Assembly: GCF_016801865.2 (NCBI RefSeq)
Contig: NC_068939.1
Span: 155,068,240 to 155,132,239, forward strand
Direction of reading: 5' to 3'
Length of the DNA stretch: 64,000 nt
Source of the DNA: Culex pipiens pallens
Taxonomy: Eukaryota; Arthropoda; Insecta; Diptera; Culicidae
The notes beneath the pieces were generated by a model. It searched no databases. It was not told where the DNA came from and worked only from the letters and a program-made list of their open reading frames with translations. This document shows positions 24,024 through 35,425 of the stretch, one piece after another. Made by a program: the position numbers and the translations under genes. Within the stretch, counting starts at the first letter, position 1, and each line of letters opens with the position of its first letter.

Positions 24024-24221
24024 TACACAGAAAAAAAATCATGGTAAAATTACATTTGGAAATGAGTACATCTTTTGTCAGATAAGATGTGTAATTTTCC
24101 CTCTAAAAATGTGACTGCCACTTTTTCAGTCTAAATTAAGGTAATAATACAGTATAAAAGAGGTAATATTTAAGCTTCCTATTTTGAACCTTCCGAATTT
24201 ACAAAATTTTTGACTGTGTAG
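24024..24221. mobile_element. MITE of the same family, copy 3
   Basis: It begins TACACAGAAAAAAAATCATG and ends TTTTTGACTGTGTA. It lies only about 40 bp from copy 2, so this family is clustered. Confidence 0.7.
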
Positions 24222-24786
24222 GAATTTTGCTCTTAAAAAACATTAAAATTTTTATTTCCAAAAAATTAACATTACTTGTAGTAAACCCTCCTTTAAACTT
24301 TTAAAAATGAAGGAAAATTATGTGTTTGAGCAATGTTTGGCTTTACGTTAAAAAACAAAATTGATGGAATTTTCCAAATATGAAACAAATCAACACAAAT
24401 TATACTTAACTGCAACATAAAATTTTAGCAAGCACTTCTTATAATTGATTAAAAACACCTGCAAAAAAAAAACTTGAAAATTAAAATTCATGGCTTTTTA
24501 AAATAGAGCAAACTAGTCTATTGTTTTGTTTGGTGCACTATTTGATACGTGAAAACTGCCAAAATAACGATTTGAATTTACAAAAATGTTCAAAATGCTG
24601 TTTTAAAAAATGAGGTTCTATAAAAAAGTTTTTAAATATCTGTTACGTTTTTTGTTGTTGTAGCCCATATTTTGAAGCAAAATCTATATTTTTACAATGA
24701 AATGTGATCCTTTGACAGCAGTTTGCAGTAAATTCCATGAAACAAAAATAAAAAAACTTATTGCGGTCCATTACATGTAAACAACC
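24222..24786. other. AT-rich spacer
   Basis: No supported feature. Confidence 0.4.
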
Positions 24787-24787
24787 C

Positions 24788-25159
24788 ACACAGCAAAAAA
24801 ACGATGGTAAAATCGCATGCAAAAGCATGCACATCACCTTCGTCAAAAAAGACACATAATATTTCACTCTGCATTTACAATTTTTGTAAACATAAAAAAA
24901 AGTTGCAATCGAAGGGATTCAAACCCAGCAACATCAGTAAGGACTGGCGCCTTAGCCCACTCGGCCATCAGACCGATGAACAATGGAATGGATAAACGAA
25001 TATGTAAGCTTGACATTTCGGTCAAGTAGGTTTTCCATACTGATGGGCTACATATTTCTGGGTGTAATATTACATGGAATTTTACAAAATATTGCAAACT
25101 TTATTTTGAACCCAGGCCTATTACACGCAGCTGGATCACTACTTTTTTTTTTGCTGTGC
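24788..25159. mobile_element. diverged MITE carrying a tRNA-like insert
   Basis: The ends ACACAGCAAAAAAACGATGG and TTTTTTTTGCTGTG, and an internal GTAATATTACATGG, place it with the neighbouring CACAG-type MITEs. Between its arms lies the tRNA-like segment at 24903-24980, absent from the other copies. Confidence 0.55.
24903..24980 (-). other. tRNA-Leu-like pseudogene or SINE head
   Basis: Read on the minus strand, it has GATGGCCGAGTGGGCTAAGG, an excellent A-box/D-arm of leucine-tRNA type, and GGGTTTGAATCCC, a near-consensus B box. The anticodon arm pairs poorly and acceptor pairing is weak, so a working tRNA is unlikely. There is no A- or T-tail SINE body beyond it that I can define. Confidence 0.55.
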
Positions 25160-25222
25160 ATCAGGCCTGGAAAGGTTCAAAAACTTGAAGCAATCAATTG
25201 TTTTTTTTTTTTTTCTAAATGA

Positions 25223-25444
25223 TATCCCAAGTAAATTTTTTTTCCAGGAGTTCTACAAGAGCTCTTCAAGATAGCTACAGCATAGCAGTTTGGACCGCGG
25301 TAGGATAAAAATCTCTTCAAGTACTCTTCCAAACTCCTGAAGAAGTTTTGAAGAGAATTTTATCCTACCGCGGTCCAAACTGCTATGCTGTAGCTATCTT
25401 GAAGAGCTCTTGTAGAACTCCTGGAAAAAAATGTTACTTGGGAT
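25223..25444. mobile_element. 222-bp palindromic MITE
   Basis: Ends are ATCCCAAGTAA and TTACTTGGGAT. The arms of about 100 bp include GGAGTTCTACAAGAGCTCTT and GCATAGCAGTTTGGACCGCG with near-perfect complements. It shares its terminal motif with the 54-bp element at 6897-6950. Confidence 0.85.
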
Positions 25445-26700
25445 GTTTCAAAAATTTAAATAAATTGACCAAACATATATTTTTTTTCGCGTACAACTTC
25501 CATTTTCCCGAGGGATTCTAGCTCACAAATCAATCCCATCTCGGAAAAGGTCACTTTCCACGACAGCGCTACAAACTGGGTGGTGGTTCTTCGAAAACCG
25601 TTCCCGGTTAGCACACACTGGTGCAAGATTTATTTGTATGTGTGCCACCGACCGTGGCGTGGCAGGTTCAGCACCGGGGGTTCAACCCGTTCGGTGTAAC
25701 TCGGTGGCAAATCAAGAACCGTCATCATCATCATCTCGTCTCGTGGCCTAACTCTGCACGTTTAGATTGTAAAATTATTTGCTTTCTCGACTTTTAGAGC
25801 GCTCATCATCTCGGCTGGCTCGCTCTTTGTAAGCTTTCCTTCTCACTAGGGAAGCTGGTTTCATTGCATGATTCGTATTCATTTTCCAGTTTGGTTTGAA
25901 TAAGGATTAGAAATATATTAATATTTTTTGAAAAAAAAAATTAAAGTTAATTTCATTATGACAATGAAATTATAAAAAAAAAACCATTGTAACAATTCAA
26001 CCACAGCAAAATCATTAAAACAATTATAATTTGAAAAGACCCTTTTCAAAAGCTACCATACTACTGTGAATGCTCAAGCTCACCCACGGTGGTCACTAAC
26101 TGGGTCCTACTGTCTGTCCCTATCATCGTTAACCCGTTTTCTAGCAACACAGTAATAAAACATATTTTTAACAATATTTGTTTTTCTTTTTGTAAAAAAA
26201 AACTTAACTATTTTTTACATAATTTCACAAAAATAAATTAGCAAAATTATGTTTTAGTTGAAATAAATTGAAAAAAAAACTCAAAAATGATTTTTTTAAC
26301 AGTCCAACACCTCTATTTGTTCGTCACTCTGTCTGGTCTCCGGGTGGAAATGACCCTTTGCGGCGAAGCTGTCCGACTCATTTCGATTGACTGTGTGTGT
26401 TTCTGTGTTTGCGTGCGCACCCGTTGACGTGGTTGAAGATGATCAATGAGGTCGCAGCGCGCGCGGATCGGTTTCGAAGCGATTATAAATTAGTTCTTGC
26501 GCTATACTATCTCTTTCTCATTCTCAGTTTGGAAGCCAAAGGGAGGGAGGGAGAGAATAATAAATGCTATTACGCGATTTGTGTGTGCGTGTGTGCGCTC
26601 TCGCATCCCCATCTGGATCGGTTTCATTTCTTGACAGGTCTCGAGGGGAGGAGAGATGCGAAAGTGTGAGGTGCAGTAATTAAGATTTATATCTTTTAAT
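25445..26700. other. GC-richer single-copy island
   Basis: It contains GT runs near 26390-26415 and 26581-26597 and a CATCATCATCATC patch near 25723. No domain found in any frame. Confidence 0.35.
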
Positions 26701-26783
26701 ATTTATTTCTAGGTTGGATCATGTTGGGATTTTTAATGTAAGAAGCGCTTTAAATCATATTTTAGAAAGCATACAACTCTCTG

Positions 26784-26930
26784 TACGGTCTGTCCACGCA
26801 TCCTTCTTCCCCTGTAGGTTTTGTAAAATGTGATCCGTTATCAGAATTCTCTCTGTGGTAAACACAACGCAGTAGGGCTGAACGCTTAAATTTTTGTAAT
26901 AAATTTTTGGGTGTTCTCAGATTTATTGTT
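26784..26930 (+). mobile_element. fragment of a LINE/SINE 3' body
   Basis: TACGGTCTGTCC, CTTCTTCCCCTG, GATCCGTT and CAACGCAGTAGGGC match in order the 3' body of the SINE at 57895-58506 (58241-58380). The SINE head and the GATTA tail are absent. It may be a truncated SINE, or a fragment of the LINE whose tail the SINE borrowed. Confidence 0.6.
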
Positions 26931-26984
26931 ATTCTACAGTTTTCGTTTGTCAAAAATATAACAAGCCATAGTTTCAAGATTTGA

Positions 26985-27329
26985 ATGGAATAAGTGTTTT
27001 AAAATGCTTTTTACACTAGTTCAGTTGTTTTGCAATCATTAGTTTAAAAAAAAAAGATTTGACGAAAAAAAAAATAGCGAAAAACACATTTTCCGATACT
27101 AAACATCGAAAATTTTCTAAAATTCAAAAGATTTTTAAATCAACTCAAACATGTTAAAATTGATTCTAAACGCAGGGGAATGCATTTTAAATTGATTTCA
27201 GCTGATTGCACTTGTGTTTCCATTGAAATTTTGAAGTCTCCTGAAAAAATATTTTTTGCCCACTGATTTTTCGGGCCAACTTTAAAGGGGGGTGACAAAA
27301 ACTTTTTTATAAAAATTGTACCAGCCTTA
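26985..27329 (+). repeat. dispersed repeat abutting the 9-bp satellite
   Basis: The order of motifs (CAGTTGTTTTGCAA, AATTCAAAA, AATGCATTTTAAATTG, CACTGATTTTTCGGGCCAA, GGGTGACA) matches 61650-61980. It ends in GTACCAGCCTT, after which the satellite starts at once. The same GTACCAGCCTT follows the 7-bp satellite at 48245. Confidence 0.55.
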
Positions 27330-28901
27330 GTTGTATTTGTTTTGTTGTTTTTTGTTGTTTATGTTGTATTTGTTGTATTAGTTATATTTGTTGTATTTGT
27401 TGTATTTGTTGTATTTGTTTTGTTGTTTTTTGTTGTTTATGTTGTATTTGTTGTATTAGTTATATTTGTTGTATTTGTTGTATTTGTTGTATTTGTTGTA
27501 TTTGTTGTATTTGTTGTATTTGTTGTATTTGTTGTATTTGTTGTATTTGTTGTATTTGTTGCATTTCTTGTATTTGTTGTATTTGTTGTATTTGTTGTAT
27601 TTGTTGTATTTGTTGTATTTGTTGTATTTGTTGTATTTGTTGTATTTGTTGTATTTGTTGTATTTGTTGTATTTGTTGTATTTGTTGTATTTGTTGTATT
27701 TGTTGTATTTGTTGTATTTGTTGTATTTGTTGCATTTCTTGTATTTGTTGTATTTGTTGTATTTGTTGTATTTGTTGTATTTGTTGTATTTGTTGTATTT
27801 GTTGTATTTATTGTATTTGTTGTATTTGTTGTATTTGTTGTATTTGTTGTATTTGTTGTATTTGTTGTATTTGTTGTATTTGTTGTATTTGTTGTATTTG
27901 TTGTATTTGTTGTATTTGTTGTATTTGTTGTATTTGTTGTATTTGTTGTATTTGTTGTATTTGTTGTATTTGTTGTATTTGTTGTATTTGTTGTATTTGT
28001 TGTATTTGTTGTATTTGTTTGGTATTTGTTGTATTTGTTGTATTTGTTGTATTTGTTGTATTTGATGTATTTGTTGTATTTGTTGTATTTGTTGTATTTG
28101 TTGTATTTGTTGTATTAGTTGTATTTGTTTTATTTGTTGTATTTGTTGCATTTGTTGAATTTGTTGTATTTGTTGTATATGTTGTATTTGTTGTATTTGT
28201 TGTATTTGTTGTATTTGTTGTATTTGTTGTATTTGTTGTATTTGTTGTATTTGTTGTATTTTTTGTATTTTTTGTATTTGTTGTATTTGTTGTATTTGTT
28301 GCATTTCTTGTATTTTTTGTATTTGTTGTATTTTTTGTATTTGTTGTATTTGTTGTATTTGTTGTATTTGTTGTATTTGTTGTATTTGTTGTATTTGTTG
28401 TATTTGATGTATTTGTTGTATTTGTTGTATTAGTTGTATTAGTTGTATTTGTTGTATTTGTTGTATTTGTTGTATTTGTTGTATTTGTTGTATTTGTTGT
28501 ATTTGTTGTATTTGTTGTATTTGTTGTATTTGTTGTATTTGTTGTATTTGTTGTATTTGTTGTATTTGTTGTATTTTTTGTATTTGTTGTATTTGTTGTA
28601 TTTGTTGTATTTGATGTATTTGTTGTATTTGTTGTATTTTTTGTATTTTTTGTATTTGTTGTATTTGTTGTATTTGTTGTATTTGATGTATTTGTTGTAT
28701 TTGTTGTATTTGTTGTATTTGTTGTATTTGTTGTATTTGTTGTATTTGTTGTAATTGTTGTATTTGTTGTATTTTTTGTATTTTTTGTATTTGTTGTATT
28801 TGTTGTATTTGTTGTATTTGTTGTATTTGATTTTTTTGTTGTATTTGCTGTATTTGTTGAATTTGCTGTATTTGTTGAATTTGCTATATTTGTTGTATTT
28901 G
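27330..28901. repeat. 9-bp satellite, unit TTGTTGTAT, about 1.6 kb
   Basis: About 170 units of TTGTTGTAT are present, with point variants (TTGATGTAT, TTTTTGTAT, TTGCATTTC). A larger repeat (a block with GCATTTCTTG) appears near 27560, 27730 and 28300. Because nine is divisible by three, all frames stay open and read as tri-residue repeats; these are not genes. A further short stretch resumes at 29967. Confidence 0.95.
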
Positions 28902-29966
28902 AGAAATTCTCTGAGATTTCCGTCATTCGATTTTTTTGTATTTTTTAATCCATCTGAAATTTTTTTGGTGCCTTTGGTATGCCCTTTTGAATCTTTTGAA
29001 AGAATTTTTTGATTGATTTGGTGTCTTCGGCAAAGTTGTAGGTATTGATAAGGACTACACTGAAAAAAATGATACACGGTAAAAAACATTTTGGTCATTT
29101 TTAATTTCACTTTTTGTTACTAAAACTTGATTTGCAAAAAATCACTAGTTTTTTTTATTTTCTGAGATGCAAACTATTTAGAAATTTCCAGAACGGACAA
29201 AAAATCTTTGACCGAGTTATGAGTTATTGAATCAAAACTGTTTTTTTTCAAAAAATCGATGTATTGGTCACAAAAAAATTATCAACTAAGTTTAAAAAGG
29301 CAAAAATATAGATAATTTTCTCAGCCTTTCAAACATATTTTTTTCAAATGTGGGCAAACATATTTAAAAAAATAAATAACTGCGACTATTTTCAAAAAAG
29401 TTACCCAAAAATGGCTGCAACTTGAAAACGGTGCAATTTATCTAAATTTTATTAAAATACTTTTTGATTACAAATTCAATTTAACATCGAAAATAATTTT
29501 TTCGACCAACATTTCGTCTTTATTAAAAAAATTAGTATTGATTCAAAATTCATACCTTGATCAAAGATTTTTTGCCCGTTCTGGAAATTTCTGAAAAGTT
29601 GGCATTTCGTGTTCCCTAAAACATATCAAAAAATTTAAAAAAAATAAAAATAGTGTTTTTTTTGCAAATCAAGTTTTAGTGACAAAAAGTTAAATAAAAA
29701 ATCACCAACAAATTTTTTACCGTGTATCATTTTTTTTCAGTGTAGTCCTTATCCATACCTACAACTTTGCCCAAGACACCAAATCGATCAAAAAATTCCT
29801 TCAAAAGATACAGATTTTTGAATTTTCATATATCATTTTTGTATGGACAGCTGCCAAATTTGTATGAAAAATTATATGGACAAACTAATGATGCAAAATG
29901 GCTTCTTTGGACATACCGAAGACACCAAAAAAATTTCAGCCGGACTGATTTCGTAGACAATTGTTC
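28902..29966. mobile_element. fold-back element C, inserted in the satellite
   Basis: Left arm sequence (TTGATTTGGTGTCTTCGGC, GATACACGGTAAAAAA, CAAATCAAG complements) is mirrored on the right (GACACCAAATCGATCAAAA, TTTTTTACCGTGTATCA). The terminal sequence resembles element A: the right end reads TTTCGTAGACAATTGTTC. Satellite sequence lies on both sides, so the element jumped into the array. Non-coding, about 1.07 kb. Confidence 0.75.
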
Positions 29967-30020
29967 ATTTGTTGTTTTTGCTGTATTTTTTGTATTTTTG
30001 TATTTTTATTTACATAATTA
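29967..30020. repeat. remnant of the 9-bp satellite
   Basis: ATTTGTTGTTTTTGCTGTAT and TTTTTTGTATTTTTG continue the satellite pattern on the far side of element C. Confidence 0.65.
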
Positions 30021-30059
30021 TTTAAAAAAACATAAATGTATTAAAAATTTTCATACAAG

Positions 30060-31230
30060 TTGAAACTTAGCAGTATAATCTATAGCTCAAACTTGATTGT
30101 TGATCCCAGTAAGAATCCAGACATCACGTACCAAAGCGTTCACATTGCTCTAGTTCTCTAAAAAGCGGGTCTGCTTCAACATCGCAAAAACATACACACT
30201 CAACCCCAAGAATAAAAAAAAAACTAACGAAACAACACGACCGGCTCCGAACCCCAAATCACAGAGGTTTCTCTAACTTTTTCGCCAGGTATTCTCTCTC
30301 TCTCTCGTTTGCCGACAGAGAGTTGTGATCTTTTTTGTTGTTTTTCAACTTCTTTTCCCTTTATTTTATTCCAAGTGTAAAAGTGTGGGCATGTTTGCAT
30401 GTGTGAGAAATGTTCCCGTTTTTTTTTTGCTTGCTTGTTTCTTGTTTTGTATTTTGCTCAGTTTTTTTTTATTATGTATTTGCTACTGGCTCCCCTTTTT
30501 TCTGACTAGCTGCTGTTTTGCTTCTGGTGATTCCGAAAAATCCAACACCGCCGTCGACGTCGTCTTCGTCATCACCATCAAAATCATCCGCATCAGCATC
30601 CTCACGTGCGATGGTTATTGTTGGTGTTGTTGCTTTGAGTGGATCACCAGAACAAAACGAAGAGGTGGGGAAATCCTGAACCCTGTAGTGGAGTTGCGTT
30701 GCTTTTCTTGAGTTGTTATTTTTATTATTATTTTTTAAGTGTTTATTTTTTGCTCCCTTTTTCTAAGTTTTTTTTTCTTATATTGCTTACATACAATTTT
30801 GAAATTTATTTGTTTGATGTATCTAACTTTTAATTCAGGTACTTCAAGGGTTCTTTTCAGGTTAGCAAAACTCGTCCATGTATTCAAGTGTGAGTGTGTG
30901 TGCTCTTTTCACTCGATTCCTGGCCTTCCTGGTGTTGTTTGCGCGAGATGGACTTGTTGTTGTTATCTTTATTGTCAGTGCCAGCCCAGCACACAAGTGC
31001 CACTCGCTGGAGCTGAACACATTGTTGTTTGGGCCTTCTTCGAGTGTATCGGTTGATCCTTCGTTCGCGTTTGGCCGGTTGATGATGATAATGTTGGAAG
31101 GTGGAGTAACTCGGAAGCAGAAATGTTTGGAGAATCATGGTAACATTTTGAAGTGGGATGAGACAAAGAAAAACCATCAAAAAATTTTAAGGACAAATAT
31201 AAAATTCAACTATCCGTGTTGATTTTGATG
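30060..31230. other. GC-richer single-copy island
   Basis: It has a CT run at 30295-30308, CGTCGACGTCGTCTTCGTC-type text near 30553 and GATGATGATAATG near 31081. Frames of up to 128 codons overlap in several phases and show no domain. Confidence 0.35.
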
Positions 31231-32097
31231 GCATTTTCAAGATATATATTTTTAAAACAATGTGTACATAAGCCACACAATGTTCATGTACTATTTTTTC
31301 CAAAGAGTTAAAAATAATATGATATTTTTTTAACATCAAATTGTCTATAACTATGTTTTTTTCTAATTCATCAAAAATAATTAATTCAAATCATTGAAAA
31401 ATCGTTTTATCAATGTAACTAAAAATGCAGGCCATTCCAAACTTATTGCTAGTTCACTTCTATTTTGCAAAAAAAAAAAACTTTCAAATTACCCCGTATT
31501 TCGTCTATTTGGATGCAACATACCGTAAATTGATAAGATTTCAATTTATGTTTGGAATATTATCGAATTGTTGAGGTTATTTTCAAGATTGATATTTTTT
31601 AAACATTTTTGAAAAAATGTTTTTTTTTTTGTTTTTCATTTGTGTTTAAACAAATAGTCGCGTTGAAAATTCTTAGTTTGAAATCCGGGGTGACTTTGAT
31701 AGTCATAGTTTTTCTTGCTAAATCAGATTTAAGGTGATCAAATTTTATTTGTAACGTCAAATGTACCATCACTAAGGTTGCTGATATAGTTTTAAAAAAA
31801 AATCAATATTTATATTTAGAATAAATTTATAAGCTTATAACAAAAAACACATATTTTTTTAAGTAAAATTGTTGGAAAGTCAGAATTTTGCCTGAAATTC
31901 ATTGAAACTAGTTTTGTTCATAAAATTATCGATTCATAATGCATTTAACACTAAATTCGAAGCACGAATCAAAAGTTTTGACATTCGACATGAAATTTGT
32001 TTTGCTGAGAATGCCTATAAATATGGAGATTTTGTTTTTTGTTGTTTAGATTCCCGACTTTCCCAATATTTTCAAAAAAATGCGGTAAAAATGGTTA
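31231..32097. other. AT-rich spacer
   Basis: No supported feature. Confidence 0.4.
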
Positions 32098-32120
32098 ATA
32101 ATAGTTACTTTTTTGATTAT

Positions 32121-32931
32121 GAGCATGAGCATGGTTGACTGCCAATGAGCTGCTACTCCGTTATTGACAGATCAGCTGAAGTTAAACAATGAATCAAAAA
32201 TGATCAGTGGGAGCCAACCATCCGTTCACTGTTTAACCTCTGAAGATCCCTACTTTATTAGACAATACCGGCGCCCTCCCAAGAAGCCTGCAGTTCAACG
32301 AAAGGGAGGAATGTTAGTCCGATAGTTGAAGTTGCAGACTCATCAAGCACATAGTTTTTCGCTATATACTTGTTGATACCGCTTGAGACCGTTGAATCCA
32401 CAGCATCTCCTTCAAGCATCACGTGATTAATATTTTTTTTGGGTTAGTAGGATAAGGTATTGGCTTTTCGATGCCTCCCGAGCTACGACGCTATGGGGAG
32501 GACTTTCATAACAGACCCGTCGGCGAGCCTTCCGAGCAACGATGCTATGGGAAGGTCTTTCTGGTTAGCACACAAAATCACTCACACACAATTATTTTGC
32601 TCCACTATTAACTCACCGATCCAAATTGTCAGTGCGTCTTTCGACACACACAATTCACGACAAAAGGCACACAAAAAAAATCACTTTTCACTCCGAATAT
32701 TTTTTACACCACCTTTACAAATTATGCACTCACCCCATACAAGCGACACATAAGCACACAAAAAAAATAACCTGAATAATCACGACTTCGCGTCCTCACT
32801 TCCAGCGCACCAATGATGCTATTATTCGATTACCTCTATCACTCACCCCGTACGAACAGCGATGCAAAAGCACACACAAAAATTAACCTGAATAATCACG
32901 ACTTCGCGTCCCCACTTCCAGCGCACCAATC
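32121..32931 (-). mobile_element. internally reduced non-LTR retrotransposon, 811 bp, 23-bp duplication
   Basis: A 23-bp direct repeat (ending TTTTTTGATTAT) at 32098-32120 and 32932-32954, with one mismatch, bounds the element. On the minus strand its 5' part holds two tandem units of about 120 bp, each starting GGTGCGCTGGAAGTG and continuing GACGCGAAGTCGTG. This resembles the promoter monomers of some LINE 5' UTRs. The 3' end is CATGCTCATGCTC, a short hexamer-like tail. No reverse transcriptase is present. The clade is unknown. Confidence 0.75.
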
Positions 32932-33124
32932 ATAATAGTAACTTTTTTGATTATCACGATAAACAAAATCTAGATTATTGGAAAATTGAGACATTTAAGA
33001 AAATTTTGAAACGAAAATTTACTTTTAAACTCATTTTTTTATAAAATCGATGCCACTTTGTTCTCTTGCTTGCTGATTTTCCTATCTAGTTAGCATAAGA
33101 GGATTTTTGTACGGATTTTTTCGT

Positions 33125-33740
33125 ATACCGTCGTAGGGTGACATTGGGTCTGGGGGGTGAGATTGGGTCAAAGTGATTTTTTACGGATTTTACCATTTCT
33201 CAGTTTCTTCTTAATGAAACTAAATTCTGTTAAAAGGGTTGTGTAGGGGACATCTTAAGATAACTTCACTGAAAAAATCTCGTTCCTTGAACAAATCCTG
33301 TTATCCTGGCAGCTGTCTAAAGTTGAGGTACGTTTTTGGCCAAAAATGATCTCTCGAAAAATCATTGGAATTGCTCAAAAACTACCCAAGTGTTTGAAAA
33401 TCTCCAATTCAAACATTGTAGCATGTCAATACGATTCCCTCGAACAAGAAACACTGTTGGATGACTTGTTTTTACCATATCATTGTATTTGAGCATCATT
33501 TTAGTTTCATTTGACCCAATGTCACCCCCTCTAAGGGGTGAGATTGGGTCAATTTTCAAACTATTGGTATTTAAGTAGTGTTCATCAAAATCCACCATAT
33601 TTTGGGAAAATGTTAGTAAACTATCTAAGAACAAATCAACGTTGAAAGATTTTCGATGTTATTTAAATTGTTTTTGTTATTAAGAAATTACGAGAGGTGT
33701 ATCTATTTTTAACCCATAGTTACCCCCAGTGACAGAAATA
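33125..33740. repeat. repeat rich in GGGTGACATTGGGTC and its inverse
   Basis: GGGTGACATTGGGTC near 33134 and GGTGAGATTGGGTCAA near 33158 are mirrored by TTTGACCCAATGTCACCC near 33510, then repeated in direct orientation at 33537. This internal symmetry suggests a DNA element, but its ends are unclear. Confidence 0.45.
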
Positions 33741-33868
33741 CGGATTTTAAAGGAATTTAATGATGATAATAACAACTTTTTAAAATTAAATTGCTTTCTT
33801 TACTTTGGCCAATGCTTTTCTTAATCGAAAAAGTTTATTTAAGAGCGAGTTTTTCACCAATGTGTAAC

Positions 33869-35209
33869 AGGTCGTATCGAGGTGTTCCGATTTGGATGAA
33901 ACTTTCAGCGTTTGTTTGTATATACATGAGATGAACTCATGCCAAATATGAGCCCTCTACGACAAAGGGAAGTGGGGTAAAACGGGGGCTTTGAAGTTTG
34001 AGGTCCAAAAAACCTAAAAAATCTTAAAACTGCTCGCATTTCCGTAAAACTTCATCAATTCCAACTCTCTAAGATGCATTCGAAAGGCCTTTTGAAGCAC
34101 TTCAAAATGTGCCATAGACATCCAGGATTGGTTCGACTTTTTCTCTTAGCTTTTGCAAATTACTGTCAAAAATTGATTTTTTTAAAACCTTAATATCTTT
34201 TTGCAGCAGCCTCCAACACCCATACTCCCATAGGTCAAAAGATAGGTAATTACATGGACTATAAGCCTACGGAAATAACTTTTTGGCCAATCGCAGTTTT
34301 TCTCATAGTTTTTCGATTTTCCTAGAACAAACATTTTACAACGTTAGTTTTTGCCCTGTAGGCCGCCACAATGTCACTTTTTGGTCTCAATTTTGTCATA
34401 TTCGGCATCCTCGGACAATTTCACGTAAGTTAGAGGTATTGGAGTTGTAAATTTGATTGGAAAAATTGCCATTTAGAATGAATTAAAATACTTTTTAACA
34501 ATTTGTTGGATTAGGGGTAAAACAGGTTTTCGCCTACTTGATACAGCATTTGACGTATTGATCACAGGGTAAATAAGATCTTTTTCTTTTTTCAAAAATG
34601 TTTTATTTAATTATTTTTTAAATCAAATTTGCAACTCCAATACTACTAACTTACGTGAAATTGTCCGAGGATTCCGAATATGACAAAATTGAGACCAAAA
34701 AGTGCCGCTAAGGCGGCCTACAGGGCAAAACCAAACGTTGTAAAATGTTTGTTCTAGAAAAATCGAAAAACTATGAGAAAAACTGCGATTGGCCAAAAAG
34801 TTATTTCCGTAGGCTTATAGTCCATGTAATTACCTATCTTTTGACCTATGGGAGTATGGGTGTTGGAGGCTGCTGCAAAAAGATATTAAGGTTTTAAAAA
34901 AATCAATTTTTGACAGTAATTTGCAAAAGCTAAGAGAAGAAGTCGAACCAATCCTGGATGTCTATGGCACATTTTGAAGTGCTTCAAAAGGCCTTTCGAA
35001 TGCATCTTAGAGAGTTGGAATTGATGAAGTTTTACGGAAATGCGAGCAGTTTTAAGATTTTTTAGGTTTTTTGGACCTCAAACTTCAAAGCCCGTTTTAC
35101 CCCACTTCCCTTTGTCGTAGAGGGCTCATATTTGGCATGAGTTCATCTCATGTATATACAAACAAACGCTGAAAGTTTCATCCAAATCGGAGCACCTCGA
35201 TACGACCTC
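33869..35209. mobile_element. 1.34-kb fold-back element with 0.59-kb near-perfect arms
   Basis: The left arm (33869-34462) starts AGGTCGTATCGAGGTGTTCC. The right arm (34619-35209) ends GGAGCACCTCGATACGACCT. The arms match nearly base for base, including CATGAGATGAACTCATGCC and GGAGTATGGGTGTTGGAGGC (complement). The loop of about 156 bp contains GGGGTAAAACAGG. No open frame of note. The low arm divergence implies a recent origin or gene conversion. Confidence 0.9.
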
Positions 35210-35402
35210 TAGAACAAACCGAGCAATATTTACAAATACTGCCTCTTAACTGTAAGTTTGATTTTAAAAGGATAATTTTAGTAGTTCCGATAGTTCAAAT
35301 ATTTCTATCAATTATTACTTTTAAATTCCTTACAAAAAAAATCCAATAAAATATCCAAGAGCTTTCAACATCTTGTAAAAATCTGAATTAACAAATTTTC
35401 TC
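35210..35402. other. AT-rich spacer
   Basis: No supported feature. Confidence 0.4.
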
Positions 35403-35425
35403 GTATAAACACTCAGAGAGATATT

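Noticed and set aside
24903..24980. Functional tRNA-Leu gene
   Set aside because: The anticodon arm and acceptor stem do not pair properly.
27330..28901. CRISPR-like regular array
   Set aside because: Units are contiguous with no spacers, and the genome is eukaryotic.
27342..29110. Several open frames of 85 to 372 codons on both strands
   Set aside because: All are frame artefacts of the 9-bp satellite.
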